Positions 1 to 10,476 are shown, numbered from the stretch's first letter. The stretch is 64,000 bases of DNA from Trueperella bialowiezensis (GCF_900637955.1 NZ_LR134476.1:1116001-1180000), one strand, 5' to 3'. Notes: generated by a model not told the origin, from the sequence alone. Numbers and translations: made by a program.

Positions 1-14
1 GATCCCATATGTGA

Positions 15-30
15 ATTACATCGATGTAAT
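15..30. promoter_or_regulatory. 16-bp perfect palindrome, copy 1 (upstream of dnaA)
   Basis: ATTACATCGATGTAAT is a perfect palindrome about 100 bases upstream of the dnaA start. An identical 16-mer occurs at 14209-14224, also next to DnaA boxes. It is not the parS consensus. A binding site for an unidentified dimeric regulator is inferred. Confidence 0.55.
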
Positions 31-51
31 ATCCACACATGTGAACAACCT

Positions 52-94
52 TGTGGATAACTGATCTGACTTTCCACAATTTTTTCTCTAGTAT
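52..94 (+). promoter_or_regulatory. dnaA promoter region with DnaA boxes
   Basis: TGTGGATAA (52-60) is a perfect inverted DnaA box, and TTTCCACAA (71-79) is a weaker one. CTGACT (66-71) and TAGTAT (89-94), 17 bases apart, fit a sigma-70-type promoter that would start transcription near 101. The boxes overlap or flank the -35, which suggests DnaA autoregulation. The box is seen directly; the promoter is a motif reading. Confidence 0.5.
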
Positions 95-128
95 GGGTCA
101 GTATCATCAAATTTCGAGGAGACAAATA

Positions 129-1643
129 GTGGATACCTCACCTGCGCAGGATGCATGGACAGCAGCAACAGAACTGCTCCGCGCGCAAGGAGAGCTTTCT
201 GATTCGCAGACTGCTTTCGTTCGTCTCGCACATCCGCTTGCCACCGCAGACGATATTTTCATGATCGGAGTCGGCTCTGAGTTCGTGAAAGATTGGCTCA
301 CTGAACACGTGTCGGCGATCATGGAAAATCGACTGTCTGACATTCTGGGGCGAACAGTTCGGCTTGTCATCTCGGTCGATCCGTCTTTGTCTGAACAGCC
401 GACGACGCCGAGCCAGCCGGCAACACCCACGTGGCCGGATCATCCGTGGCCACAGGAACCGGCTCCGCATAGTCCCGAACCGTTACGTGCGGTAGAACCG
501 GCTTCGCAGCTGCCGTCCGCTCCGTCGGATGATCGGCTTTCCCCGATGCTTCCGAAGATTCAGACGAACAAAAATCAGTCGGATGCTCACCTGAATCCGC
601 GCTACACCTTCGATAATTTCGTGATCGGTGAATCAAATCGCTTTGCGCACGCAACCGCGCTCGCCGTCGCCGAAGCCCCTGGTTCTACGTACAACCCGCT
701 GTTTTTGTACTCGGACTCGGGCATGGGTAAAACCCACTTGTTGCACGCGATCGGAAACTATTACCTCAGCCTGTTCCCGGGGAGCAGGGTTCTGTACGTA
801 AGTTCTGAGGAATTTACGAACATGTTCATCAACGCGATGCGCACGCAGCAGGGCCACAATTTCAAGAACCTGTTCCGCTCTGTTGACATCCTCCTCATCG
901 ACGACATCCAGTTCCTGTCCAACAAGGAAGGAACGCTCGAAGAGTTTTTCAACACGTTTAACGCACTGGCGAACGCGAACAAGCAGATCGTCATTACATC
1001 CGACGTCGCACCCCGGCTGCTCGATGGTTTCGAGGATCGGATGATTTCCCGGTTCGCGTCTGGAATCGTGGCAAATATTGACCTTCCCAATCTCGAAACA
1101 AGAATCGCGATTTTGGAAAAGAAGGCCGCTTCCGAAATGCTCAACGTGCCACGTGAAGCACTCGAGTACATCGCCAGCAGGATCACGACGAACGTTCGAG
1201 AAATGGAAGGATCGCTGCGTAGGGTCACGGCCTATGCTGGTCTTTTCGACCAGCCGGTCACGATCGACGTCGTCGAAACAGCGCTCAAAGACATCATTTC
1301 GGATACCAGTACATTCACCGTGACGGCAAGCATGGTCATGAGCCAGACGGCGTCGTATTTCGGGGTGAGTGTAGACGATCTTAAATCGCCCACCAGGACG
1401 CGAACCCTCACCCAGCCCCGCCACATCGCAATGTACTTGTGTAGGGAAATGACGGACCTGTCGCTGCCGAAGATCGCTGAGGCGTTTAATCGGCGTGATC
1501 ACACCACTGTGCTCAATGCCCTTCGCAAGATTGAAAAGCTCATGGCTGAAAAGCAGACGGTGTTCAATCAGGTCACCGAGCTAACGTCTCGGATCAAGCA
1601 GGCGTGTAAAGACCAAACACAGGCCGCTGAACGCGAAGCATGA
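129..1643 (+). CDS. dnaA: Chromosomal replication initiator DnaA
   Basis: ATP-dependent initiator that binds DnaA boxes and melts oriC. The 504-residue product has an N-terminal domain I (about 1-90), a long Pro/Ser-rich linker, an AAA+ domain with Walker A SGMGKTHLLHA and Walker B LLIDDIQF, and a C-terminal helix-turn-helix with RTRTLTQPRHIAMYL and RRDHTTVLNA. The GTG start at 129 is chosen because GAGGAG (116-121) lies 7 bases upstream; an in-frame start at 51 has no such site and would lie upstream of the promoter. A DnaA box sits in the promoter and more follow the stop codon. The signature reads RRDHTTVLNA where many DnaA proteins have GRDHTTVMHA. Confidence 0.98.
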   Translation: MDTSPAQDAWTAATELLRAQGELSDSQTAFVRLAHPLATADDIFMIGVGSEFVKDWLTEHVSAIMENRLSDILGRTVRLVISVDPSLSEQPTTPSQPATPTWPDHPWPQEPAPHSPEPLRAVEPASQLPSAPSDDRLSPMLPKIQTNKNQSDAHLNPRYTFDNFVIGESNRFAHATALAVAEAPGSTYNPLFLYSDSGMGKTHLLHAIGNYYLSLFPGSRVLYVSSEEFTNMFINAMRTQQGHNFKNLFRSVDILLIDDIQFLSNKEGTLEEFFNTFNALANANKQIVITSDVAPRLLDGFEDRMISRFASGIVANIDLPNLETRIAILEKKAASEMLNVPREALEYIASRITTNVREMEGSLRRVTAYAGLFDQPVTIDVVETALKDIISDTSTFTVTASMVMSQTASYFGVSVDDLKSPTRTRTLTQPRHIAMYLCREMTDLSLPKIAEAFNRRDHTTVLNALRKIEKLMAEKQTVFNQVTELTSRIKQACKDQTQAAEREA

Positions 1644-1981
1644 AGTTATCCACATAAGCTGTGGAAAAGGCGGGGATAGGTGACTGAAAACCGTGGAGGA
1701 TCCGTGAAATATTGCGGATAACTCAAGCAGCGAAGTGTCCCATCCACAAAATCCTGTTCTTACCCACAGACTTATTCCCACACATGTCCACAGCCGTAAA
1801 GCCTTGATTTTCCAAGGGGAAACATGCTTTTCCACAAACTCCACAGAGGCTACAACTACTACTAAATAAAAACTAAGACCATTTACTTTTCAGCCACCTA
1901 CTCGATCCGTTGGTTAATAAAGCAAAGATCGTCGGTGTCGCGTAAAGTTGAATCCAGTATGAAACGAAAGTGGGTCACACG
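1644..1981. other. Putative oriC (dnaA-dnaN spacer)
   Basis: This 338-base non-coding spacer is dense in DnaA-box sequences: TTATCCACA 1646-1654, TGTGGAAAA 1660-1668, TGCGGATAA 1713-1721, TTACCCACA 1760-1768, ATGTCCACA 1784-1792 and TTTTCCACA 1828-1836. They are followed by an AT-rich stretch (about 1851-1892) that begins with CTACTACTAAATAAAAACTA. That order, boxes then CTA trinucleotides then AT-rich DNA, resembles the DnaA-box/DnaA-trio unwinding arrangement known from other bacteria. Origin function is inferred from position and content. Confidence 0.85.
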
Positions 1982-3115
1982 GTGAAAATTAGCGTTGATC
2001 ATGACGTGTTTACCGATGCAGTCACCTGGGCATCGCGTACCATTCCAAATCGTCCTGCCATTCCTGTGCTTGCAGGCCTGCACATCAGCGCGGGTAACGA
2101 TGGCACGATTTCTCTCCGATCGCGAGATTCGGATGTGTCGTCTCACATCACCATTGATGGCAGTGTGGACGAAGAGGGCGAAGTGCTCGTCAATGGGAAG
2201 CTGCTCGCTGAAATTTCGCGCTCGCTGCCTAGCCAAGACATCGAACTGAATGTTGACGGCGGGAAACTCGAGGTGGAAAGCGGGTCGTCGCACTTTTCAT
2301 TGAAGACCATGTCGCTTGAGGACTACTCTGAACAGCCTGCCATGCCGGATGTTGTGGGCACGGTTGATGGCGCGGAATGGGAAAAGGCCGTTTCTCAGGT
2401 CACTATCGCGGCGTCGAATGATGACACCCTGCCCATGCTCGTTTCGGTGTGCATCGAAATCGAGGGCGACCAGATTTCTCTCATGGCAACCGACCGGTAC
2501 CGGCTTGCTATCCGTGATCTTGGATGGACTCCCAAGAGTTCTGATATTTCTACTCGGATCCTCGTGCGCGCGTCCCGCTTGCTTGACGTTGCCAAAGCAC
2601 TCGGTTCGTCTGGGCCGATTGAAGTGTCTCTCCAGGATCAGGGAATGGGTGCCATGATCGGCTTTTCGGCTGGCGGGCGCCAAAACACGATTCAGCTGAT
2701 CGACGGCGAATACCCGCAGGTCCGTTCATTGTTCCCAGCGGAGATGAACGGGTACGTGGTGATGAACCGGCAAGAAATCCTTGAAGGCATCAAGCGTTCC
2801 CGGTTGGTTGTGGAAAAGAACGCGTCCGTCCGGTTGTCATTTTCCGAGGGCGATGTGGTTCTCGAGGCCGGGCATGGCGATAACGCGCAAGTCTCTGAAG
2901 TACTGCCGGCTCAGCTGGAAGGCGAGCCAATCAAGATGGCGTTCAACCCGGTGTTCTTGCAGGATGGTTTTTCTGCGATGGACAAGGAATTTGTGCGGCT
3001 GTCGTTTACAGATCCCACGAAGCCGGCGGTCATGACTGCGCAGGATGAGGACGGCGAGGTAAGCGACGACTACCGCCTGTTGCTCATGCCTATCCGCACG
3101 TTTGGAACGAACTAA
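1982..3115 (+). CDS. dnaN: DNA polymerase III beta sliding clamp
   Basis: Ring-shaped processivity clamp that tethers DNA polymerase III and other DNA enzymes to DNA. The product is 377 residues, normal for the family, and shows the three repeated clamp folds, including KISVDHDVFTDAVTW at the N-terminus, MATDRYRLA in the middle and the DYRLLLMPIR ending typical of actinobacterial clamps. The GTG at 1982 is preferred because it places KI directly after the initiator, as in relatives; a GTG at 1970 would add four residues (MGHT), and neither has a strong ribosome site. The gene follows oriC and precedes recF by 9 bases, suggesting co-transcription. Confidence 0.96.
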   Translation: MKISVDHDVFTDAVTWASRTIPNRPAIPVLAGLHISAGNDGTISLRSRDSDVSSHITIDGSVDEEGEVLVNGKLLAEISRSLPSQDIELNVDGGKLEVESGSSHFSLKTMSLEDYSEQPAMPDVVGTVDGAEWEKAVSQVTIAASNDDTLPMLVSVCIEIEGDQISLMATDRYRLAIRDLGWTPKSSDISTRILVRASRLLDVAKALGSSGPIEVSLQDQGMGAMIGFSAGGRQNTIQLIDGEYPQVRSLFPAEMNGYVVMNRQEILEGIKRSRLVVEKNASVRLSFSEGDVVLEAGHGDNAQVSEVLPAQLEGEPIKMAFNPVFLQDGFSAMDKEFVRLSFTDPTKPAVMTAQDEDGEVSDDYRLLLMPIRTFGTN

Positions 3116-3124
3116 CACAGACCT

Positions 3125-4372
3125 TTGTATATTTCAGATCTGGCGTTACACGATTTTCGGTCGTATCGCGAGGTCGTGCTCGAGTTTTCGCCCGGAGTTG
3201 TCACCTTTATAGGGGAAAACGGGCAGGGGAAGACGAACCTCGTGGAGGCGATCGGCTACCTTGCCACGTTTTCGTCCCACAGGGTGGCAGCCGACGCCGC
3301 TTTGGTACGGCAGGGCGCAAACGCCGGTGTTATCAGGGCGAAAGTGAACCGTGGCAGCTCGGACACAATGGTCGAACTGGAAATCCTGACAGGCAAAGCC
3401 AACCGTGCTCGGATTAACCGGGGTAATGCGAGGCCTGCTGACCTGCTAGGAATCGTCCGCGCTGTCACGTTTGCTCCCGAGGATCTCGAACTCGTGAAAG
3501 GAGACCCCGCGGCACGGCGTCGTTTTCTTGATGACCTCATGGTGCAGTTCCGCCCGCGTCTTGGAGCAGTCCGCGCCGAATATGACAAGGTGTTACGTCA
3601 GCGCGGAGCGTTGTTGAAGACGATGGCGAAAGCCAAGCGCCGCGGCGGATACTATGACGAAGCTGCACTTGACGTGTGGGATGCTCAGCTGATCCGGTTC
3701 GGGTCGCAAATTATTGCGGCCCGCGCGGAGATTGTGGCGGGTTTGCGCCCCTTCGTTGAGGAGTATTACACGGCTGTATCCGCGGGGCGGGGTCTGGCCC
3801 GGATCGACTACGCTGCCAACCTTGACGTTCGCCGCGGCTGGGATCTGCCCGAACCTCATGAGCTCAATAGCGACGACGCCGAGGTTCGGCAAAGCGCCCG
3901 CGACAAGGTAGCAGCCCACGAACGAGACGCGCAAGACGTCGAGGCGACTGCCCGTTTGTTTGGCGAAACGTTGCAGCAGTGGCGCGCAGATGAGATCGAC
4001 CGCGGCGTGAACTTGGTTGGTCCGCACCGCGATGATCTTGCGCTGAGCCTGGGAACCCTGCCCGCAAAAGGTTTCGCGTCCCATGGCGAATCGTGGTCGT
4101 ATGCGCTCGCGTTGCGGCTCGGCTCATGGAAGTTGTTGCGTAGCCATTCGTCGGGTGATTGGGCAGACAACGAAGAGCCGATTTTGATTCTCGACGACGT
4201 GTTCGCGGAACTCGACTCCCGGCGTCGGGAACAACTCGCTCGTATCGTCACGGAGGCCGAGCAGGTATTCGTGACCGCCGCGGTCGGCGAAGACCTACCA
4301 GAATTGGGCGGCACAAGATTTGTTGTCCATGACGGAACCGTGCAACACGTGGAAGAGCCTGGCGATGACTAG
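3125..4372 (+). CDS. recF: DNA replication/repair protein RecF
   Basis: SMC-like ATPase that helps load RecA at single-strand gaps during recombinational repair. The 415-residue product has Walker A GENGQGKTN near residue 31, an ABC-signature-like SHGESWSYALALRLG near residue 320 and Walker B PILILDDVFAELD near residue 350. The start is TTG at 3125, which reproduces the MYISDLALHDFRSY N-terminus expected for RecF. It overlaps the downstream dciA-like gene by 8 bases, so the two are translationally coupled in the dnaN-recF-dciA run. Confidence 0.96.
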   Translation: MYISDLALHDFRSYREVVLEFSPGVVTFIGENGQGKTNLVEAIGYLATFSSHRVAADAALVRQGANAGVIRAKVNRGSSDTMVELEILTGKANRARINRGNARPADLLGIVRAVTFAPEDLELVKGDPAARRRFLDDLMVQFRPRLGAVRAEYDKVLRQRGALLKTMAKAKRRGGYYDEAALDVWDAQLIRFGSQIIAARAEIVAGLRPFVEEYYTAVSAGRGLARIDYAANLDVRRGWDLPEPHELNSDDAEVRQSARDKVAAHERDAQDVEATARLFGETLQQWRADEIDRGVNLVGPHRDDLALSLGTLPAKGFASHGESWSYALALRLGSWKLLRSHSSGDWADNEEPILILDDVFAELDSRRREQLARIVTEAEQVFVTAAVGEDLPELGGTRFVVHDGTVQHVEEPGDD

Positions 4373-4979
4373 TCCTCAGCCGCCTTCTGCTCAGACGCCG
4401 AGCTCACGAATAGTTGCGGCGCGTAAGAAAGCTGCGGAGCGTTTCGGTGATCGCCTGCCGCTGGAAGTCTTGGAGCGCGTGCGCCGGATGGCCGAACAGC
4501 ACGGATGGGTGCGCAGGCGGATTGAGACGGACAATCCGCTGCGTGACGAGGACCAGATGGGCGAGGAAGTTTATGTGCCGAGCCCCGGCCAGGACGTGGG
4601 CTCGGGTGCCCGCCCGTCGAAGAGGGATCCGAAGCCGTTAAGTTTCATTGTGTCTGGCCTTGTGGAAAAGATGGGCTGGCAAGAACGCTTGAGCGTAGGC
4701 TCGGTCCAGGCGAGGTGGCCGCAAATAGTTGGGGACGCCGTCGCACAAAACTGTGTGGTGGAGGATTTTTCCGACGACGGCGTGCTCACCTTACGTGCGA
4801 AATCGACGTCGTGGCAGACCCAGATCCGTGCGCTGCTCGCGTTTTTGGATAAGAAACTGGCAGACGAGCTGGGTGAGGGTGTGGTCAAAGACATCGTGGT
4901 GAAAGGTCCGAATGCGCCGTCGTGGAAACACGGCCCCTATTCGGTGCCTGGCCGCGGGCCGCGGGATACCTACGGATAG
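4365..4979 (+). CDS. DUF721/DciA-like protein (putative helicase operator)
   Basis: The C-terminal half (about residues 95-190), with WPQIVGDAVAQNC and LRAKSTSWQTQIRALL, matches the DUF721 family. This family includes DciA, the ancestral loader of the replicative helicase, and commonly lies between recF and gyrB in actinobacteria. The N-terminal half is basic and low in conservation. Length is 204 residues from ATG 4365, which overlaps the recF stop. Family membership is clear; the helicase-loading role is known for DciA homologues and inferred here. Confidence 0.88.
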   Translation: MTSPQPPSAQTPSSRIVAARKKAAERFGDRLPLEVLERVRRMAEQHGWVRRRIETDNPLRDEDQMGEEVYVPSPGQDVGSGARPSKRDPKPLSFIVSGLVEKMGWQERLSVGSVQARWPQIVGDAVAQNCVVEDFSDDGVLTLRAKSTSWQTQIRALLAFLDKKLADELGEGVVKDIVVKGPNAPSWKHGPYSVPGRGPRDTYG

Positions 4980-5045
4980 CCACGCGGCTGGTGAAAACAG
5001 CTCTGGAAGACCTGTTGATAACTCGAATTCGCACGTTAAAAGCGG

Positions 5046-5051
5046 TATACT
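5046..5051 (+). promoter_or_regulatory. Putative -10 element upstream of gyrB
   Basis: TATACT lies 115 bases before the gyrB start in a 186-base spacer. No good -35 sits at the usual distance (a TTGATA is 25 bases upstream). A supercoiling-responsive gyrB promoter is plausible but not shown by sequence. Confidence 0.35.
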
Positions 5052-5165
5052 TACGTCTTGGGCCAAATTGGTAGGGACCTACCACAACACAGTTCGACGC
5101 CTAGAAATGGCGTTTACGGTCCAATGGAGACGTACACCACATGTGTGCGAGTGTGAGGAACGATA

Positions 5166-7220
5166 TTGTCTGACAACCAGAATGCGCAGGAGTCGAACGG
5201 CAAGATCGGGGAGGTTTCTTCCGACCAGTCGTATGACGCGTCTAATATCACCGTGCTCGAAGGCCTCGAGGCCGTTCGTAAGCGTCCGGGTATGTACATT
5301 GGCTCGACGGGCGAACGGGGTCTTCACCATCTCGTTTACGAGGTTGTGGATAATTCCGTTGACGAGGCTCTGGCCGGGTACGCCACGCATATTGAAGTAA
5401 CCCTGCTGGAAAACGGTGGCGTGCGGGTGGAAGATGACGGGCGCGGTATTCCCGTGGATATCCACCCAGGTGAGGGTTTGCCTGCAGTCCAGGTTGTTAT
5501 GACCGTGCTCCACGCCGGTGGCAAGTTCGGTTCTGGCTCGTATGCGGTCTCCGGCGGCTTGCACGGCGTCGGCGTATCAGTGGTCAACGCACTGTCCTCG
5601 CGGATGGATACGCAAGTCAAGCGTGATGGGCACGTGTGGCGGATTTCGTATGAAGACGGCGTGCCGATTGCCCCCTTAGAAAAGGGCGAGGAAACAGACG
5701 AGACCGGTACCACCCAAACGTTTTGGCCGAACGCAGAGATTTTCGAAACCGTCGAGTTCGATTTTGAAACCCTGCGTCACCGCCTCCAGCAGATGGCGTT
5801 CCTGAACAAGGGGCTGCGCATCACGCTCACGGATGAGCGGGCGCACGTCGTCGCTGAAGGCGAAGAAATTACGGGTGAAGACGAGTCGCTGACCAGCGGA
5901 GAAGCTCCGAAACGCGAGGTGTCGTACCAGTATGAGGGCGGTCTGCGCGACTACGTTGAGCACCTGGTGAAAACCAAGAAGGTGGACCCGCTCCACTCTG
6001 AGCCGATCTATTTCGAGGCCGAGGACGCCGACAACAAGATTTCCCTCGAAGTGGCGATGCAATGGACGAACGCCTATTCCGAAACGTTGCACACGTTCGC
6101 GAACACGATTAACACCACCGAGGGCGGCACCCACGAGGAAGGTTTCCGTTCGGCGCTGACCACGGTCATCAACAAGTACGCACGGGATAAGGGCCTGCTC
6201 AAAGAGAAGGATCCGAATCTTTCCGGCGACGACGTACGCGAAGGCCTCGCCGTCGTGCTGTCCGTCAAACTCGGCGAACCGCAGTTCGAGGGCCAGACGA
6301 AGACGAAGCTCGGTAACACCGAAGCGCGCACCTATGTACAGCAGCAGACGTACGCGCAGCTCAATGACTGGCTGGACATGAACCCTACCGATGCGCGCGA
6401 GATCATCCGCAAGGCCACCCAGGCCTATCAGGCGCGGATCGCGGCCCGGAAGGCTCGTGAGGCGACCCGCCGGAAATCGGTGCTGGAGTCGGCGTCGATG
6501 CCAGGCAAGCTCAAGGATTGCAGCTCGCGTAACCCGGAAGAATGCGAAATTTTCATCGTTGAGGGTGATTCTGCTGGCGGTTCGGCCGTCAACGGCCGTG
6601 ATCCGCACAACCAGGCGATCATGCCGATCCGCGGAAAGATCCTCAACGTGGAAAAGGCACGGCTGGATCGCGCACTGTCCTCCGATACGATCCAGGGACT
6701 CATCACAGCGTTCGGTACGGGTATCGGTGAAGAATTTGATATCGATAAGCTGCGCTACCACAAGATCGTGTTCATGGCGGACGCGGACGTGGACGGCCAG
6801 CACATTGCCACCCTGCTGCTCACGCTCGTCTACCGGTACATGAAACCGCTGATCGAAGGCGGGTACGTGTATCTTGCCATGCCGCCGCTGTACCGCATTA
6901 AGTGGACGAACGCGGAACACGAATACGTGTTTTCGGATGCGGAACGCGACGCCGCGCTCGAAGCTGGTTTTGCCGCCGGTAAGAAGCTTCCCAAGGCGGA
7001 AGGCCAGGGCATTCAGCGGTACAAGGGCTTGGGTGAGATGAACGATTCGGAGCTGTGGGACACCACGATGAACCCGGAGACTCGCACGCTCAAGCGCGTC
7101 AATATCGGCGAAGCTGCGGCTACTGATGAAGCATTTTCCGTACTCATGGGTGAGGATGTGGCCTCGCGCCGGTCTTTCATCCAGCGCAACGCCCGTGACG
7201 TGCGTTTCCTCGACATTTAA
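5166..7220 (+). CDS. gyrB: DNA gyrase subunit B
   Basis: ATPase subunit of gyrase, which introduces negative supercoils. The 684-residue product has the GHKL ATP site ([19 protein letters not shown] near residue 38 and VVDNSVDEA), a transducer domain, and a TOPRIM domain with [13 protein letters not shown] and DADVDGQHI (about 455-540). The start is TTG at 5166 with GAGG about 10 bases upstream. gyrA follows after 9 bases, so the two subunits form an operon. Length is normal for actinobacterial GyrB. Confidence 0.98.
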   Translation: MSDNQNAQESNGKIGEVSSDQSYDASNITVLEGLEAVRKRPGMYIGSTGERGLHHLVYEVVDNSVDEALAGYATHIEVTLLENGGVRVEDDGRGIPVDIHPGEGLPAVQVVMTVLHAGGKFGSGSYAVSGGLHGVGVSVVNALSSRMDTQVKRDGHVWRISYEDGVPIAPLEKGEETDETGTTQTFWPNAEIFETVEFDFETLRHRLQQMAFLNKGLRITLTDERAHVVAEGEEITGEDESLTSGEAPKREVSYQYEGGLRDYVEHLVKTKKVDPLHSEPIYFEAEDADNKISLEVAMQWTNAYSETLHTFANTINTTEGGTHEEGFRSALTTVINKYARDKGLLKEKDPNLSGDDVREGLAVVLSVKLGEPQFEGQTKTKLGNTEARTYVQQQTYAQLNDWLDMNPTDAREIIRKATQAYQARIAARKAREATRRKSVLESASMPGKLKDCSSRNPEECEIFIVEGDSAGGSAVNGRDPHNQAIMPIRGKILNVEKARLDRALSSDTIQGLITAFGTGIGEEFDIDKLRYHKIVFMADADVDGQHIATLLLTLVYRYMKPLIEGGYVYLAMPPLYRIKWTNAEHEYVFSDAERDAALEAGFAAGKKLPKAEGQGIQRYKGLGEMNDSELWDTTMNPETRTLKRVNIGEAAATDEAFSVLMGEDVASRRSFIQRNARDVRFLDI

Positions 7221-7229
7221 AGGACGATC

Positions 7230-9806
7230 GTGAGCGATAAGACGACAGAAGATACAGGCACCCAGCCGCTCGACGGCGCGATTAAGGACGTCGATCTGCA
7301 GCGGGAGATGGAAACCTCCTATCTCGACTACGCGATGTCCGTGATTGTGGGGCGCGCGTTGCCCGACGTGCGTGACGGCATGAAGCCCGTGCACCGCCGC
7401 GTCATTTATGCGATGTGGGATGGCGGATACCGCCCAGATTCGGCGTTTTCGAAGTCGGTGAAGATTGTTGGCGACGTCATGGGCCACTACCACCCGCACG
7501 GCGATGCCGCGATCTACGACACGATGGTGCGCCTCGTCCAGCCGTGGAACATGCGCTACCCGCTCGTAGCCGGCCAAGGCAATTTCGGTACGGCCGGTGA
7601 TCTCGGCGCGGCAGCCCCGCGATATACCGAGGCGCGGATGGCTCCGCTCGCCGTCGAAATGGTGCGTGACATTCACGAAGACACCGTGGATTTTGAGCCG
7701 AACTTTGACGGTTCGGTGCAAGAGCCGAAAGTGCTCACCGCGCGCATTCCGAACCTGCTGATCAACGGTTCGGAGGGTATCGCGGTTGGTATGGCGACCT
7801 CGATCCCGCCGCACAACCTGCGCGAGGTGGCTGCGGGAGCCCAGTGGTTCCTTGACAACCCGGATGCCACACGCGACGAGCTGCTCGAAGCTCTGCTCGA
7901 GCGGATTTCCGGGCCGGATTTCCCGACGGGTGCCACGATCCTAGGTACGAAGGGGATCGAGCAGGCCTACCGTACCGGGCGCGGGTCGATTACCCAGCGC
8001 GCCGTCGTCGACATCGACGAGATCGACGGGCGGCAGTGCCTGGTGGTCACCGATTTGCCCTACCAGGTGAACCCGGACCGGCTACTCGACCGGATGGTCG
8101 AAGGCGTCAAGGATGGCCGCCTGAGCGGAATCGCCGATATTCGCGACGAATCGTCTGGCCGCGCCGGTCAGCGTATCGTCATCGTGCTTAAACGCGACGC
8201 CGTGCCGAAGGTTGTGCTCAACAACCTGTACAAGCACACGCAGATGCAGCACAACTTCTCCGCGAATATGCTGGCGCTCGTCGACGGCGTTCCGCGCACG
8301 CTTTCACTGGACGGCTTCATCTATCACTGGGTGAACCACCAGGTCGAGGTCATCGCCCGGCGGACGGCCTACCGCCTGCGTAAGGCGCAGGAGCGGCTGA
8401 TGATCCTCGAGGGTCTGGTCAAGGCTCTCGACATGCTGGACGAGGTGATCGCGCTGATTCGCAGGTCGCCCACCGCCGACGTCGCCCGCGAAGGTCTCAT
8501 CGACCTGCTCGGCATCAACGAGATTCAAGCCGACCACATTCTTGCCATGCAGCTGCGCCGCCTGGCCGCGCTCGAACGGCAAAAGATCATGGACGAGCAC
8601 GCCGAAAAGCTCGCCCTGGTCGAGGATTACAAGGACATTCTGGCTAAGCCCGAGCGTCAGCGTGCCATTGTCTCGGAGGAACTGACCGAGGTTGTGGACA
8701 AGTACGGCGACGACCGGCGCACGAAGATCCTGCCCTTCGATGGCGAGGTATCGGAAGAAGACCTCATCACGGAAGAAGACGTCGTCGTCACTGTCACTCG
8801 CTCTGGCTTCATCAAGCGCACAAAGGTATCCGAATACCGCGCCCAGCGCCGCGGTGGCAAGGGCGTGAAGGGCGCGACGCTCCGCTCGGACGACGTCGTC
8901 GAACACATGGGAATCGCCTCCACCCACGATTGGCACCTGTTCTTCACGAACATGGGCCGGGTTTACCGGGTCAAGGGCTACGAGATTCCGGAAGGTTCGC
9001 GCGAATCGAAAGGGCAGCACGTGGCGAACGTGCTTGCGATGCAGCCGGGCGAAGAAATCGCGTCCGCGTTCACGCTGCGCAGCTACGATCAGGCCGACTA
9101 CCTGGTGCTCGCCACCGAAGACGGCCTGGTGAAGAAGACTGCGCTATCCGACTACGATTCCCCGCGCACGGGCGGCCTCATCGCGATCAACCTGCGGGAA
9201 CGCGAAGACGGTTCAACCGACACGGTGGTCTCCGCGCGGCTTATCAACCGCGACGACGAGCTGCTACTCGTATCCAAACAAGGCCAATCGCTGCGTTTTG
9301 TTGCCGACGACGACGCGCTACGCCCCATGGGACGCGCTACGTCTGGCGTGCGGGGCATGAAGTTCCGCGACGGCGACTCGCTGCTCACGATGGAAGTCGT
9401 CCGCGACGATTCCGAAGTGTTCGTCATCACCGACGGCGGTTTCGCCAAGCGCACGCACATCGACGAATATCGCGCCCAAAAGCGTGGCGGCCTCGGTATC
9501 CGCGTGGCCAAGGTGGTCGAAGAACGCGGCAACCTCGTGGGTGCCTTGATTACTCAGCCAGGCGACGAGGTGCTCGTCATCATGGAAGGTGGCAAGGTTG
9601 TGCGCTCTTCTGTTGACGAAGTGAACCTCACAGGGCGCAACACTCAAGGCGTACGGTTCGTACGGCCTGACAACGGCGATCGCGTCATCGCCATGGCCCC
9701 ACATTTGGATGACGACGAGGATAATGGCGAAGATAGCGACGACGCCGTCGTCGATGTTGACGTGGAAGAAAGCCCAGACACCGACGAACCGACTGAAGAA
9801 CGATGA
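7230..9806 (+). CDS. gyrA: DNA gyrase subunit A
   Basis: DNA breakage-reunion subunit of gyrase. The 858-residue product has the N-terminal cleavage domain with the active-site tyrosine in [10 protein letters not shown] (about 136), the quinolone-resistance-determining region [10 protein letters not shown] (88-97), and a C-terminal beta-pinwheel with the GyrA-box sequence QRRGGKG, ending in a strongly acidic tail. The residue equivalent to E. coli Ser83 is Ala93. The GTG start at 7230 is preceded by AGGA. The acidic tail is typical of GyrA and may tune wrapping. Confidence 0.98.
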   Translation: MSDKTTEDTGTQPLDGAIKDVDLQREMETSYLDYAMSVIVGRALPDVRDGMKPVHRRVIYAMWDGGYRPDSAFSKSVKIVGDVMGHYHPHGDAAIYDTMVRLVQPWNMRYPLVAGQGNFGTAGDLGAAAPRYTEARMAPLAVEMVRDIHEDTVDFEPNFDGSVQEPKVLTARIPNLLINGSEGIAVGMATSIPPHNLREVAAGAQWFLDNPDATRDELLEALLERISGPDFPTGATILGTKGIEQAYRTGRGSITQRAVVDIDEIDGRQCLVVTDLPYQVNPDRLLDRMVEGVKDGRLSGIADIRDESSGRAGQRIVIVLKRDAVPKVVLNNLYKHTQMQHNFSANMLALVDGVPRTLSLDGFIYHWVNHQVEVIARRTAYRLRKAQERLMILEGLVKALDMLDEVIALIRRSPTADVAREGLIDLLGINEIQADHILAMQLRRLAALERQKIMDEHAEKLALVEDYKDILAKPERQRAIVSEELTEVVDKYGDDRRTKILPFDGEVSEEDLITEEDVVVTVTRSGFIKRTKVSEYRAQRRGGKGVKGATLRSDDVVEHMGIASTHDWHLFFTNMGRVYRVKGYEIPEGSRESKGQHVANVLAMQPGEEIASAFTLRSYDQADYLVLATEDGLVKKTALSDYDSPRTGGLIAINLREREDGSTDTVVSARLINRDDELLLVSKQGQSLRFVADDDALRPMGRATSGVRGMKFRDGDSLLTMEVVRDDSEVFVITDGGFAKRTHIDEYRAQKRGGLGIRVAKVVEERGNLVGALITQPGDEVLVIMEGGKVVRSSVDEVNLTGRNTQGVRFVRPDNGDRVIAMAPHLDDDEDNGEDSDDAVVDVDVEESPDTDEPTEER

Positions 9807-9866
9807 GCTCACCGCGAAAAAGCGGTAGCGTCTACCTAACGGAACTTTATCGACGAAAGAAAGATC

Positions 9867-10364
9867 ATGACCGAGACTGATCAGAATCCAACCGTTGTCA
9901 ATGTGGAACCTCCTGCGGCAGGAGATAATCCGCCAGCGCGGCAAGCCGCCGGTGGTGAGCAGGCGGCCGGAGCGGCACCGGTGGCACCGCCACGTCAGGA
10001 CGTGGGAATTAGGCGAGTGCGCATGACGATCTCGCGGGTGGATCCGCTGTCGGCACTCAAGCTCTCGTTCCTCATCTCGGTTGGGATCGGCATCATGATC
10101 GTCATCTCCGCGATCATCTTGTGGTTCGTGCTCGATGCGATGCACGTGTGGGCGCGGATCGAGAACCTGCTCGTTACCCTTAATTCGGAGCCTCTGCTCG
10201 AACTTGGGCAGTTTATGGAATTTGGGCGCGTGGTGTCGTTCGCCGTCGTCGTCGGAGTGATCGAAGTCGTGCTACTGACGTTGTTTGGAACCGTCATGGC
10301 GTTGCTCTATAACGTGGTGGCGATGCTGGTCGGTGGCCTGTATATTACGGTGACCGACGAATAA
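9867..10364 (+). CDS. DUF3566 membrane protein
   Basis: The 165-residue product has a Pro/Ala-rich cytoplasmic N-terminus (1-50), then VRMTISRVDPLSALKLS, a transmembrane helix (about 67-92), a central amphipathic segment and a second helix (about 125-155). This matches the DUF3566 family that regularly follows gyrA in actinobacteria. Function is unknown; the conserved location next to gyrase and the tRNA pair is the only context. The ribosome site is weak (GAAAGA before ATG). Confidence 0.85.
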   Translation: MTETDQNPTVVNVEPPAAGDNPPARQAAGGEQAAGAAPVAPPRQDVGIRRVRMTISRVDPLSALKLSFLISVGIGIMIVISAIILWFVLDAMHVWARIENLLVTLNSEPLLELGQFMEFGRVVSFAVVVGVIEVVLLTLFGTVMALLYNVVAMLVGGLYITVTDE

Positions 10365-10403
10365 GCCGTGGAGCGTTCGGCGCGCTCGCAGCCCCTCGGA
10401 GCT

Positions 10404-10443
10404 TTCGCAGCCAGTGCAGGGAATTCGTAGCCAGTGCAGGGAA
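10404..10443. repeat. Tandem 20-bp duplication
   Basis: Two adjacent 20-base units, TTCGCAGCCAGTGCAGGGAA and TTCGTAGCCAGTGCAGGGAA, differ at one base. They lie just after the DUF3566 gene and before the tRNA-Ile promoter. Confidence 0.7.
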
Positions 10444-10476
10444 ACTGTGAGGTATAGCGCTACAGGTGATACTGGT

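Noticed and set aside
15-30. The palindrome upstream of dnaA as a parS centromere site
   Set aside because: parS is TGTTTCACGTGAAACA in nearly all bacteria; ATTACATCGATGTAAT does not match it.
5676-7814. A 712-codon open frame on the minus strand across gyrB and gyrA
   Set aside because: It lies wholly antisense to two conserved genes, has no ribosome site, and its His/Arg-rich translation resembles no protein; it is a frame effect of high-GC codon use.
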